Positions 9,656 through 18,108 of a stretch of 64,000 nt of DNA are shown piece after piece. Origin of the DNA: Truepera radiovictrix DSM 17093 (GTDB lineage: Bacteria > Deinococcota > Deinococci > Deinococcales > Trueperaceae); NCBI RefSeq assembly GCF_000092425.1, contig NC_014221.1, forward strand, positions 1-64,000, read 5' to 3'. The stretch's first letter is position 1. Every line of letters starts with the position of its first letter. Below the pieces are notes generated by a model that saw nothing but the letters and a program-made list of their open reading frames with translations, was not told where the DNA came from and made no database searches. Position numbers and translations under genes: made by a program.

Positions 9656-11530
9656 ATGGCACGAGCCGTCGGTATCGACTTAGGCACGACAAACAGCGTG
9701 ATCGCCATTATGGAGGGGGGGGAGCCGACCGTTTTGGTCAACAGCGAGGGCAACCGCACGACGCCCTCGGTCGTCGCTTTCAAGGGCGACCAGCGCCTCG
9801 TCGGTCAGGTCGCTAAACGCCAAGCGGTCCTCAACCCCAAAGGCACCCTTTTCGAGGTCAAACGCTACATGGGCCGCACCTGGGACGAGGTCAAAGAGGA
9901 GGCCGAGCGTTCGCCCTACGACGTGGTGCGCGGCAGCGACGGCGGCGTCCGCTTCGTCGTCGAGGGCAAGCAGTACACCCCCGAGGAGATCTCGGCGATG
10001 GTGTTGCAAAAGCTCGTGCAAGACGCCTCCGCGACGCTCGGTGAAAAGATCACCAAGGCGGTGATCACGGTGCCGGCGTACTTTAACAACTCGCAGCGTG
10101 AGGCGACCCAGAACGCGGGGCGTATCGCTGGGCTCGAGGTCTTGCGCATCGTCAACGAACCGACCGCGGCGGCGCTCGCCTACGGCCTCGACAAAAAGGG
10201 CAACGAGACCGTCTTGGTCTTCGACCTAGGGGGTGGGACGTTTGACGTCTCGGTGCTCGAGGTCGGCGACGGCGTCTTCGAGGTGCGCTCGACGAGCGGC
10301 GACACCCACCTGGGTGGGTCGGACTTCGACTACGCGGTCGTCAACTGGCTCGCCGACGAGTTCCAGCGCGAGTACAACGTCGACCTGCGCAAAGACAAGC
10401 AGGCGTTGCAGCGCCTGTTGGAGGCGGCGGAAAAGGCCAAGATCGAGCTTTCGGGGATCCCCGAGACCACCATCAGCCTGCCCTTTATCGCCATGGATCC
10501 CGCGTCGAACGCGCCCTTGTACCTTGAAAAGCGCCTCTCGCGCGCCAAGTTCGAGGAGCTCATCGCGCCGCTCCTAAACCGCGTGCGCGGCCCCGTCGAG
10601 ACGGCGCTGCGCGACGCCAAGCTCTCGAAAGACGAGATCGACGAGGTCATCTTGGTGGGCGGTTCGACCCGCGTACCGGCTGTTAAAAAGCTCGTCCAGG
10701 AGATGCTCGGCAAAGCGCCCAACCAGTCGGTCAACCCCGACGAGGTGGTCGCTTTGGGGGCGGCGGTGCAGGCGGGGGTGCTCACCGGCGACGTCGAAGA
10801 CATCGTCTTGCTCGACGTGACGCCGCTGTCGTTGGGGGTCGAGACCAAAGGGGGCGTGTTCACCAAGCTCGTCGAACGCAACACCGCCATTCCGGTGCGC
10901 AAGACCGAGGTGTTTACGACCGCCGAGAACAACCAGACCGGCGTCGAGGTGCACGTCCTGCAAGGGGAGCGCGCCATGGCCGCCGACAACAAGTCGCTCG
11001 GGCGCTTTAAGCTCGACGGTATCCCGCCGATGCCGGCTGGCATGCCGCAGATCGAGATCTCGTACGACATCGACGCCAACGGCGTTTTGAAGGTCACGGC
11101 GCGCGAGAAGTCGACGGGCAAAGAGGCGAACATCACCATTCAAAACACCACCACGCTCTCCGAAGCGGAGGTCGAGCGCATGGTGCAAGACGCGGCGGCC
11201 AACGCCGAGCGCGACCGCGAGGCGCGCGAGCACGCCGAGGCGAAGAACACGCTCGACTCGCTGCGCGTCCAGGCGCAGCGGGCTGTTGACGAGTCCACCG
11301 CTGACGACGACACCAAGCAGCCCGTAAGGCGCCTTATCGCCGAGGCGCAGAGCGCCATCGACTCGGACGCGCCCAAGAGCCGCCTCGAGGAGCTGGGCCG
11401 CGAGCTCGCCGAAAAGGTCGCCCAGCTGCAGCAGGCCGCGCCCTCTCAAGGTGGCGATGGCGGCGGCGATCAGACGCCCCCCAAAGCCGACGAGGACGTT
11501 GTAGACGCGGACTTCAAACCGGCGGGTTAG
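9656..11530 (+). CDS. dnaK: Molecular chaperone DnaK (Hsp70)
   Basis: DnaK folds and holds proteins through ATP-driven cycles with DnaJ and GrpE. The 624-residue protein has the Hsp70 signatures IDLGTTNS at the N-terminus, [16 protein letters not shown], and [17 protein letters not shown]. The linker [11 protein letters not shown] leads into the substrate-binding domain, followed by a helical lid and a tail ending [13 protein letters not shown], close to the EEVVDADF tip of bacterial DnaK. AAGGAGAG precedes the ATG. It is transcribed from the 9540 promoter, probably under HspR control, and is followed one base later by grpE. Confidence 0.99.
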   Translation: MARAVGIDLGTTNSVIAIMEGGEPTVLVNSEGNRTTPSVVAFKGDQRLVGQVAKRQAVLNPKGTLFEVKRYMGRTWDEVKEEAERSPYDVVRGSDGGVRFVVEGKQYTPEEISAMVLQKLVQDASATLGEKITKAVITVPAYFNNSQREATQNAGRIAGLEVLRIVNEPTAAALAYGLDKKGNETVLVFDLGGGTFDVSVLEVGDGVFEVRSTSGDTHLGGSDFDYAVVNWLADEFQREYNVDLRKDKQALQRLLEAAEKAKIELSGIPETTISLPFIAMDPASNAPLYLEKRLSRAKFEELIAPLLNRVRGPVETALRDAKLSKDEIDEVILVGGSTRVPAVKKLVQEMLGKAPNQSVNPDEVVALGAAVQAGVLTGDVEDIVLLDVTPLSLGVETKGGVFTKLVERNTAIPVRKTEVFTTAENNQTGVEVHVLQGERAMAADNKSLGRFKLDGIPPMPAGMPQIEISYDIDANGVLKVTAREKSTGKEANITIQNTTTLSEAEVERMVQDAAANAERDREAREHAEAKNTLDSLRVQAQRAVDESTADDDTKQPVRRLIAEAQSAIDSDAPKSRLEELGRELAEKVAQLQQAAPSQGGDGGGDQTPPKADEDVVDADFKPAG

Positions 11531-11531
11531 G

Positions 11532-12236
11532 ATGCGCGACGACGTTCAGGAACGTCCAACCTTAGACGGGGTCGCTGAGGAGGTAGGGGAGAACCCTACC
11601 CCCTCGGAGGGCCCCGAGGCGGCGCAGGGCGCAGCTCCCGAGGCGCCGGTGGCGGACGCGGGTGACGCGGACACCGCGGGCGCCACGGACGCCGCGCCCG
11701 AAGGCGCCCCTGCGAGCGACGAGGCCTCCAGCAGCGTGGGGGCGCCGCCCGAAGCGGCCGTGTCGCCCGAAGAGGTCGCGCTGTTGCGCAGCGAGCTCGA
11801 GCGGGCGCGCACCGAGGTGAGCGACTTTAAAAACCGCTTTTTGCGGGCGCGCGCCGACCTCGAGAACTACCGCCGCCGCGCCGCTCAGGACGCCGCGCGG
11901 GCGCGCGAAGCGGGGCTAGACAGTGCGATTTTAACCGTGCTGGCGGTCTATGACGACCTCGGGCGGGCGCTCAGCGTCGCGAGTGACGACCCCACCAAGC
12001 TCCTGCCCAACCTCGAGGCGGTGCGCGAGGGGCTCAAACGCAACCTCGAGAGCTTGGGCTTTAGCGAGGTCGGCAGCGTCGGGGAGGCATTCAACCCCGA
12101 TCTGCACGAGGCGCTGACGGCGGTGCCGACCGACGACGAGGCGGCGGCGAACACGATCGCCGAGGTGATCCAAACGGGTTTCGTCAAGGGCGAACGCCTC
12201 GTCCGGCCTGCGCGCGTGGTCGTCTTTCAGGGCTAG
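11532..12236 (+). CDS. grpE: Nucleotide exchange factor GrpE
   Basis: GrpE releases ADP from DnaK. The 234-residue protein has a long acidic, Ala-rich disordered N-terminus (residues 1-75), then the dimerising coiled coil with the typical LELERARTEVSDFKNRFLRARADLENYRRR pattern in part, and a C-terminal beta domain with EAFNPDLHEALTAVPT and GFVKGERLVRPARVVV. One base separates its ATG from the dnaK stop, so it is coupled to dnaK. The N-terminal extension is longer than in E. coli. Confidence 0.97.
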   Translation: MRDDVQERPTLDGVAEEVGENPTPSEGPEAAQGAAPEAPVADAGDADTAGATDAAPEGAPASDEASSSVGAPPEAAVSPEEVALLRSELERARTEVSDFKNRFLRARADLENYRRRAAQDAARAREAGLDSAILTVLAVYDDLGRALSVASDDPTKLLPNLEAVREGLKRNLESLGFSEVGSVGEAFNPDLHEALTAVPTDDEAAANTIAEVIQTGFVKGERLVRPARVVVFQG

Positions 12237-12279
12237 CAGGTTACGGTACGTCAGGTCAAGCTCAGGTCAAGGAGCGTAG

Positions 12280-13263
12280 ATGGCTGCCTACAAAGACTAC
12301 TACAAGATCCTCGGTGTGCCGAGAAACGCGACGCAAAAGGAGGTGCGTGCGGCCTACCGCAAGCTGGCAGCCAAGCATCACCCCGACCGCAACCCCGGCG
12401 ACAAATCGGCCGAGGAGCGGTTTAAAGAGATCGGCGAGGCCTACGCGGTGTTGGGCGACAAGGAGAAGCGCGCTTTTTACGACCGCTACGGCGCGGCGGC
12501 GGCCCAGCCGGGATTTTCGCCGGGTGGTGGGTTCTCCGGCGGCGGCTTTAGCGGTGGGCGCCCGGGGGGCGTCGAGGGCGACTTCAGCGACTTTTTCCAG
12601 ACGCTTTTCGGGGGCGGGTTCGGGGGGTTTAGCGCCGGCACACCTCAGGGGGGGCGCTTTACCACGACCTTCTCGACCGGTACCTCGGGGACCTTTCCGT
12701 TCGGCTTTCAGGAGCAGCGCCCGCGCCCTACCGACGTCGCGGTCGAGATGCCCGTCTCGCTCGAGGACGCCTATGCGGGCGCGAAAAAGACCATCAACAT
12801 CGAGGGGCGCCGCCTCGAGGTCACGCTCCCCAAGGGTAGCCGCGACGGGAGCCGGTTGCGCCTGCGCGGTCAGGCGCCCGAGGGTGGTGACCTCTACCTC
12901 ACGCTGCGGCTCGAGCCGCACCCCCGCTTCCGCCTCGACGGCGACGACGTGCGCGTTACCGTAGACGTCCCCGACTACGTCGCCGCGTTGGGCGGCAAGG
13001 TGCGGGTGCCGACCCTAGACGGCGACGTGGAGATGAAGCTCCCCGGCCCGACCCCATCGGGCCGGTCGTTCCGGCTGCGCGGGCGCGGGTGGCCGCGCAA
13101 AGACGGCACGCGGGGCGACCAGTACGCCGAGGTGCGCGCGACGGTGCCGGCGACGCTGAGTGACGAGCAGCGCGCCGCCTACGTGCGGCTGCAAGCGCTC
13201 GCCGAGATGCGCGCCAAGGGGGCCTCCGACGCGCGTCCAAACGATCCCGTAACGTCCTCCTGA
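12280..13263 (+). CDS. dnaJ: DnaJ co-chaperone lacking the zinc domain
   Basis: This stimulates DnaK ATPase activity. The 327-residue protein has a J domain (residues 1-70) with the HPD motif in KHHPDRNPGD, then a Gly/Phe-rich segment (GGGFSGGGFSGG), and two beta-rich substrate domains. No cysteines are present, so the usual CxxCxGxG zinc domain is absent, as in the short DnaJ of Thermus or in CbpA. Position third in the dnaK operon supports the dnaJ role over a CbpA role. AAGGAGCG lies before the ATG. Confidence 0.93.
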   Translation: MAAYKDYYKILGVPRNATQKEVRAAYRKLAAKHHPDRNPGDKSAEERFKEIGEAYAVLGDKEKRAFYDRYGAAAAQPGFSPGGGFSGGGFSGGRPGGVEGDFSDFFQTLFGGGFGGFSAGTPQGGRFTTTFSTGTSGTFPFGFQEQRPRPTDVAVEMPVSLEDAYAGAKKTINIEGRRLEVTLPKGSRDGSRLRLRGQAPEGGDLYLTLRLEPHPRFRLDGDDVRVTVDVPDYVAALGGKVRVPTLDGDVEMKLPGPTPSGRSFRLRGRGWPRKDGTRGDQYAEVRATVPATLSDEQRAAYVRLQALAEMRAKGASDARPNDPVTSS

Positions 13264-13297
13264 CCGTCGCCCCCCGACCGCTCAACCCCGGCACGCC

Positions 13298-13334
13298 GCG
13301 GGCGCCCGTTAATCGGAGCGCCCGCTTTACTTAT
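13298..13334 (+). terminator. Probable terminator of the dnaK operon
   Basis: An 8-bp stem (GCGGGCGC at 13298-13305 pairing with GCGCCCGC at 13318-13325) is followed by TTTACTTAT. The T run is imperfect, so termination is probable rather than certain. Confidence 0.6.
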
Positions 13335-13461
13335 GGGCAGGCTTTCTCATGGGCCAGGTGCTAAGGTGGAGCGCGTAACGCTACGTCTTGATCACGTTTT
13401 GAGACGAGCCGTCTAACTTGCCCTAGGGTGCACCCGCGGGCGCCTCTAGAAAGGAAGCACT

Positions 13462-14658
13462 GTGGTTTACAAACGATTTGCCCTCCTGGCCGCGCTCGTT
13501 CTCCTCGCTGGCGTTCTTTTCGTCGTCGCCCAACCCATGGGGGGGGCGGCCGCTACCGGCGGCGCCGACGGCGCAGCGACGGGAGGTGCGGTGTCGGGGG
13601 GCGCGATGACCGGCGGAGCGATGACGAGCGGGGCGGCCGCTGAGGACCCCGACGCGGTCGTGCTCGAGCTCGGCGGCGAACGCGTCTCGGCGGGCGACTT
13701 CGAGGGGCGCTTTAACATCGCGCTGCGCAACCTCGCCGCGCAGCAGGGGATCCCCCTCGACCCCGTGACGCTGGCGCAGTTCGGTACGCTTAAACCCGCC
13801 TTTTTAGAGCAGTTTGCCACCGAGCGCGCCCTGTTGCAGGAGGCCGAGGCGCGCGGGCTCGCCCCCGCCGACGAGGCGGTCGAGGCGGAGCTCGAGCAGG
13901 CGCGCGCGGCCGCGGGGGAGAACTACGAAGCGCTCCTAGCGCAAGGGGGCTTCGAGGACGAGGCGGCGCTCCGCGAACTGATCTACGAGAGTCTCGCGCT
14001 CCAGGGGCTCGTGGACGCCCTTGAAGCCGAGGTCGAGGTGGGTGACGAGGCCGTGAGCGCCTACTACGAGGCCAACCAGGCGCAGTTCGAGCGCTCGGAA
14101 GAGGTCTGCGCGCGTCACATCCTGGTCGAGGACGAAGCGACCGCCGAGGCGCTGCTGACGCGCCTCGAGGCGGGCGAGGACTTCGGCGAGCTCGCCCGCG
14201 ACAACTCCACCGACCCCGGCAGCGCCCCCGAGGGCGGCGACCTCGGCTGCTTGCCGCGCGGCGTCACCGTCCCCGAGTTTGAAGAGGCGGCGTTCGCCAC
14301 CGAGGTCGGCGAGACCACCGGGCCCGTGAGGAGCGACTTCGGCTATCACCTTATCCGCGTCTACGAGCGCAACCCAGCCGAGACGGCGCCGCTCGAGGAG
14401 GTGCGTTCGCAGATCGAGGGGCAGCTCCGGAACGAAGGCCTTAACGAGCGCATCGCGTCGCTCGTCGAGGCGTCCGGGGTGCAGACCTACCCCGAAAACC
14501 TGCTCTCGGCCGCGCCCGAAGCGCCCACGCCGCTGCCGGGTGAGGCCATGACCGGTGGCGCGATGACGGGTGGTGCGATGACGGGTGGTGCGATGACGGG
14601 TGGTGCGATGACCGGTGGGGCGTTGCCCGAGGGGGCCCAGACGGGCGGTGGGCAGTAG
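13462..14658 (+). CDS. Secreted SurA/PpiC-type peptidyl-prolyl isomerase
   Basis: This is a 398-residue exported foldase. The GTG start at 13462 follows AAGGAAG. A signal peptide (MVYKRFALLAALVLLAGVLF) is followed by a Gly/Ala/Met-rich linker, a SurA-like helical N-domain (residues 70-215), and a parvulin PpiC domain (about 216-320) with ARHILVEDEATAEALL, GEDFGELARDNSTDPGSA and GGDLGCLPRG. The C-terminus carries five copies of the GAMTG pentapeptide unit, a low-complexity tail. It likely assists folding of envelope proteins such as SlpA. No partner genes are adjacent. Confidence 0.9.
   Translation: MVYKRFALLAALVLLAGVLFVVAQPMGGAAATGGADGAATGGAVSGGAMTGGAMTSGAAAEDPDAVVLELGGERVSAGDFEGRFNIALRNLAAQQGIPLDPVTLAQFGTLKPAFLEQFATERALLQEAEARGLAPADEAVEAELEQARAAAGENYEALLAQGGFEDEAALRELIYESLALQGLVDALEAEVEVGDEAVSAYYEANQAQFERSEEVCARHILVEDEATAEALLTRLEAGEDFGELARDNSTDPGSAPEGGDLGCLPRGVTVPEFEEAAFATEVGETTGPVRSDFGYHLIRVYERNPAETAPLEEVRSQIEGQLRNEGLNERIASLVEASGVQTYPENLLSAAPEAPTPLPGEAMTGGAMTGGAMTGGAMTGGAMTGGALPEGAQTGGGQ
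14545..14619 (+). repeat. 15-bp coding repeat (five units)
   Basis: Five consecutive 15-bp units of the type GCGATGACGGGTGGT encode A-M-T-G-G in the tail of the PpiC protein. Three central units are identical at DNA level, suggesting recent slippage or unequal exchange. Two degenerate units occur near the other end of the same gene (about 13595-13630). Confidence 0.9.
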
Positions 14659-14678
14659 CCGCCAGCACCTTATCCGGA

Positions 14679-14709
14679 GAGGGGAGACGCCGCGTCTCCC
14701 CTCCTCTTT
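14679..14709 (+). terminator. Intrinsic terminator after the PpiC gene
   Basis: A perfect 11-bp stem (14679-14689 with 14693-14703) and 3-nt loop are followed by CTCTTT. It lies between the convergent PpiC gene and pdxH. Confidence 0.75.
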
Positions 14710-14788
14710 GGGCATCTTTGGCTTACGCGGGTGGCAGCGGCGCAAGGTGAGGTCGGTGTGCACCGCCCCCCTCACGCTTTGGGGACCC

Positions 14789-15418
14789 TTAGGGGGCGAG
14801 GCGCTCGAGCCGCCACGTCCCCCCTTCGCGGGTGTAGCGGAAGCGGTCGTGGAGGCGGTCGGGGCGACCCTGCCAGAACTCGAGCGCGTTCGGCGCGACC
14901 GCGTAACCCCCCCAAAAGTCCGGGAGCGGCACCTCGCCTGGAAACCGCGCCCGCAGCGCCTCGCGGCGCGCTTCGAGCTCCGCGCGGCTCCCGATCACGC
15001 GGCTTTGCGGCGAGACCCACGCGCTCAGTTGGCTGCCGTACGGGCGGCTCTTGTGGTACGCCTCGGCGTCCTCGCGGGGGAGCCTCGCCGCGCGCCCCTC
15101 GACGCGCACCTGACGCTCGAGCTCGAGCCAGTTAAAGACGAGCGCGACGAGGGGGTTGTGGGCGATCTCGCGCGCCTTGCGGCTCTCGAAGTTCGTAAAG
15201 AAGTGAAACCCGCGTTCGTCGAGCCCCTTGAGGAGCACCGCCCGCGCCGAGGGTTGCCCGCTGGGCCCCACCGTCGCGAGCACCATCGCGTTGGGCTCGG
15301 GGAGCTTAGCGGCGCAGGCCTCGTCTAACCAGGCGCGAAACTGCGCCACGGGGTCGGGGTCGAGGTCGGCGCGCCGGAGCGCGCCGCGGGTATAGTCTCT
15401 GCGCAGGTCGGCGAGCAT
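14789..15418 (-). CDS. pdxH: Pyridoxamine 5'-phosphate oxidase
   Basis: PdxH oxidises pyridoxine or pyridoxamine phosphate to pyridoxal 5'-phosphate using FMN. The 209-residue protein has the family pattern: MVLATVGPSGQPSARAVLLK, FFTNFESRKAREI, RQVRVEGRAARL, YHKSRPYGSQLSAWVSPQS, and the C-terminal FWQGRPDRLHDRFRY, whose last Arg-Leu-His contacts substrate. Length is normal. It is a single gene; no other vitamin B6 gene is adjacent. Confidence 0.96.
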   Translation of the reverse strand: MLADLRRDYTRGALRRADLDPDPVAQFRAWLDEACAAKLPEPNAMVLATVGPSGQPSARAVLLKGLDERGFHFFTNFESRKAREIAHNPLVALVFNWLELERQVRVEGRAARLPREDAEAYHKSRPYGSQLSAWVSPQSRVIGSRAELEARREALRARFPGEVPLPDFWGGYAVAPNALEFWQGRPDRLHDRFRYTREGGTWRLERLAP

Positions 15419-15523
15419 AGGGGCATTAAGCCCCGCTAGGGGCGTTCGCGTCTGCCCTATACGTCACAAATCGGGCTCGCCGCGCCTTTTACACTGGGGC
15501 AACGTGACCTTAAGGAGGCGGCC

Positions 15524-15817
15524 GTGGCGGACTACGAGAGGGAGCTAGATGGCGATCTGGGCGGCGACGCAACCCCTTACATGAGCGACGACGACGAGTT
15601 CGAGCGCGACGGGACGCACACCATCTTGGGCGACGAAAATGAGAACTTAGCGCGCCGCAACGACCTCGCGCGGCAGCTCGAGGACCTCGTCGCGGCGGCG
15701 CTCGACTGGTCTGAGATCAGCGATGACGAGGACGCGCGCGAGATCTACGAGGACCTCGTCGACCTCTACGAGCGCGTGAGCGCGCCCCTCGAAGATACCG
15801 ACGACGAGGTCGTGTAG
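15524..15817 (+). CDS. Small acidic protein of unknown function
   Basis: I do not recognise this 97-residue protein. It is strongly acidic, with runs such as SDDDEFERD and DTDDEVV, and is predicted largely helical in the second half (LARQLEDLVAAALDWSEI). It has no cysteine, no signal peptide and no membrane segment. The GTG start is supported by TTAAGGAGG 6 nt upstream, and codon use matches its neighbours, so I consider it real. It could be a lineage-specific adaptor; function cannot be inferred. Confidence 0.75.
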   Translation: MADYERELDGDLGGDATPYMSDDDEFERDGTHTILGDENENLARRNDLARQLEDLVAAALDWSEISDDEDAREIYEDLVDLYERVSAPLEDTDDEVV

Positions 15818-15888
15818 CCCCGAGCGCTACAAGCCCCTTCACGGGGCCTTGAGGCCGAAGCGCCGTACCCTACACACCCAGCCCGCAC

Positions 15889-15914
15889 GACCCACGGGGA
15901 GCTCCCCGTGGGTC
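15889..15914. repeat. 26-bp perfect palindrome
   Basis: Two 13-nt arms (GACCCACGGGGAG and its complement) meet without a loop. It follows the acidic-protein gene and could act as a transcriptional stop, but lacks a T run on either side. Confidence 0.6.
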
Positions 15915-15985
15915 GCTTGTCCTCTGGGGCACGCTTTTTGAGGCCGGGCTACGGGCGCGGCGCGTCGGGCGCGCTAGCCTTGGGC

Positions 15986-18022
15986 ATGAACCGCCTGAGC
16001 CGCGAGACGAGCCCCTACCTGCTGCAGCACGCCGAGAACCCCGTCGACTGGTTTCCCTGGGGGGAGGAGGCGTTCGCCAAGGCGCGGGCCGAAGACAAAC
16101 CGATCCTGCTGTCGGTGGGCTACGCCGCCTGTCACTGGTGCCACGTGATGGCGCACGAGTCGTTTGAAAACCCCGAGATCGCCGACCTGATGAACGCCCA
16201 CTTCGTCAACGTCAAGGTCGACCGCGAGGAGCGTCCCGACGTCGACGCGGTCTATATGAGCGCGGTGCAGGCGATGACCGGCTCCGGCGGTTGGCCGATG
16301 ACGGTCGCGCTGACCCCGGACGGCAAACCGTTTTTCGGCGGCACCTACTACCCCCCCGAGGACCGCTTGGGGCACCCCGGGTTTAAACGGGTGCTCCTGA
16401 GCCTCGCCGAGGCGTGGCGAAGCCGCCGGGACGAGGTGCTGAGAGCGGCGGAGACGCTCACAAACCACCTCGCCGACCTCAACAAACTCCCCGCCGCGGG
16501 CGAGCCGTCGCCGGGCGCGCTAGGGGAGGAGGTGCTGGCGGAGGCGGTGCGCGCCCTGCAGCGCACCTTCGACCCCCAACACGGCGGTTTCGGGGGGGCG
16601 CCCAAGTTTCCACCGCACGGCGCGCTCGCCTTTTTGCTGCGGCGTCCCGAACCCGAGGCGCGGGAGATGGCCTACGTGACCCTCGACAAGATGGCCGCCG
16701 GCGGCATCTTCGACCAGCTCGGCGGCGGCTTCGCGCGCTACAGCGTCGACGCGCGGTGGCTCGTGCCGCACTTTGAAAAGATGCTCTACGACAACGCGCA
16801 ACTCGTCGGCGTCTACGCTGAAGCGTACGCGCAGACGCGCCGCGCCCGTTACCGCGAGGTCGTCGAGGCGACGCTGGCGTTCGTGCAGCGCGAGCTCACG
16901 AGCCCCGAGGGGTGCTTCTACAGCGCCCTCGACGCCGACTCCGAGGGGGAGGAGGGCAAGTTCTACGTCTGGCGCGCCGATGAGTTCGACGTTCTGGGCG
17001 AGGACGCCGCGCTCGCCAAAGTCTACTTCGGGGTGAGCGCAGCGGGCAACTTCGAGGGCCGCAACGTCCTCTTCGTGCCGCACCCGCCCGCTGCGGTCGC
17101 CGAGCGCTTCGGCCTGAGCGAGGCGGCGCTAGCGGCGAGGCTGGCGCGCGTGAAGCGCGCCCTTTTCGAGATCCGCTCGAGGCGCACGCGACCCGGGCTC
17201 GACGACAAGGTGCTCGCCTCGTGGAACGGGTTGATGATCGGCGCCTTTGCGCGGGCGGGGAGGGTGCTCGCAGAGGACGCTTACCTCGAAGCCGCCCGCC
17301 GCGCCGCTAGGGGCGTGCGCTCGGCGCTCCTCCGGGAGGGGAGGCTGTGGCACACCTTTCGGGGGGGGGAAGCCAAGGTCGAGGGGCTCTTGGAGGACTA
17401 CGCCCTTTTGGGCCTCGGCCTGTTGGAGCTCTACCGCGCGACGTTGGAGGGGCCGTGGTTGCTCTGGGCGCTCGAGCTCGCCGAGGTCATCGCGGCGCGC
17501 TTTACCGACCCCGAGGGTGGGTTTTTCAGCACCGCAGCCGACGCCGAAGCGCTCGTCGTGCGCCCCAAAGAGCTCTTCGACGCGGCGTTGCCGGCCAGCA
17601 GCGCCGCCGCCGCCCTGCTGCTGGCCTCGCTCGCGCGCTACACCGACCGCCGCGCCTGGGAGACGCTCGCGGCGCGCGCCCTGACGCCGCTACGCGAGGC
17701 GCTCGTAAGGCACCCGAACGGTTTCGGCACCTCGCTGCAGGTCTTGGCGCAGCTCCTGGCGCCGCCCCAGGAGGTCGCGCTCGTGGGGCCGCTTGAACAC
17801 CCCGAGATGCGGGCCATGGAGGCGCTGCTCAGCACCCTCCCCCCTGAGGTGGCCGTCGCGCGCGTCGCGGCGGAGGGCGACCCGCTCGCAGCGCACCTCC
17901 CCTTCGTGCGGGGCCGACGGGCGCTGCAGGGGGAGCCGACCGCGTACGTGTGCCAGCGGGGCGCCTGCCAGCTGCCCGTCACGAGCGCCGCGGCGCTGGC
18001 GGCGCAGCTCGGTGTCGCGTGA
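15986..18022 (+). CDS. YyaL/SPATA20-like thioredoxin-domain protein (DUF255)
   Basis: This 678-residue protein has an N-terminal thioredoxin-like domain (residues 1-165) starting [20 protein letters not shown], with the CHWCHVM redox motif, [10 protein letters not shown] and [17 protein letters not shown] long alpha/alpha barrel resembling N-acyl-glucosamine epimerase or glycosidase folds follows, with [20 protein letters not shown] and [11 protein letters not shown]. The biochemical role of the family is not settled. I place the start at ATG 15986 because the conserved family N-terminus begins there and a TAGCCT -10 box lies 5 nt upstream; an open extension to 15908 crosses a palindrome. Confidence 0.92.
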   Translation: MNRLSRETSPYLLQHAENPVDWFPWGEEAFAKARAEDKPILLSVGYAACHWCHVMAHESFENPEIADLMNAHFVNVKVDREERPDVDAVYMSAVQAMTGSGGWPMTVALTPDGKPFFGGTYYPPEDRLGHPGFKRVLLSLAEAWRSRRDEVLRAAETLTNHLADLNKLPAAGEPSPGALGEEVLAEAVRALQRTFDPQHGGFGGAPKFPPHGALAFLLRRPEPEAREMAYVTLDKMAAGGIFDQLGGGFARYSVDARWLVPHFEKMLYDNAQLVGVYAEAYAQTRRARYREVVEATLAFVQRELTSPEGCFYSALDADSEGEEGKFYVWRADEFDVLGEDAALAKVYFGVSAAGNFEGRNVLFVPHPPAAVAERFGLSEAALAARLARVKRALFEIRSRRTRPGLDDKVLASWNGLMIGAFARAGRVLAEDAYLEAARRAARGVRSALLREGRLWHTFRGGEAKVEGLLEDYALLGLGLLELYRATLEGPWLLWALELAEVIAARFTDPEGGFFSTAADAEALVVRPKELFDAALPASSAAAALLLASLARYTDRRAWETLAARALTPLREALVRHPNGFGTSLQVLAQLLAPPQEVALVGPLEHPEMRAMEALLSTLPPEVAVARVAAEGDPLAAHLPFVRGRRALQGEPTAYVCQRGACQLPVTSAAALAAQLGVA

Positions 18023-18108
18023 CCCACCCGTAACCTGGCGGGCGTTTTCAAGGCACCGTTCCGGCGGCTTTTGAAAAGCAGCGCGGCGCTTACGGGTACA
18101 ATCACGCC

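Noticed and set aside
14545-14619. Regular 15-bp repeats considered as CRISPR or other array
   Set aside because: Units are contiguous without spacers and in frame with the PpiC gene, encoding a peptide repeat. I saw no CRISPR array anywhere in the window.
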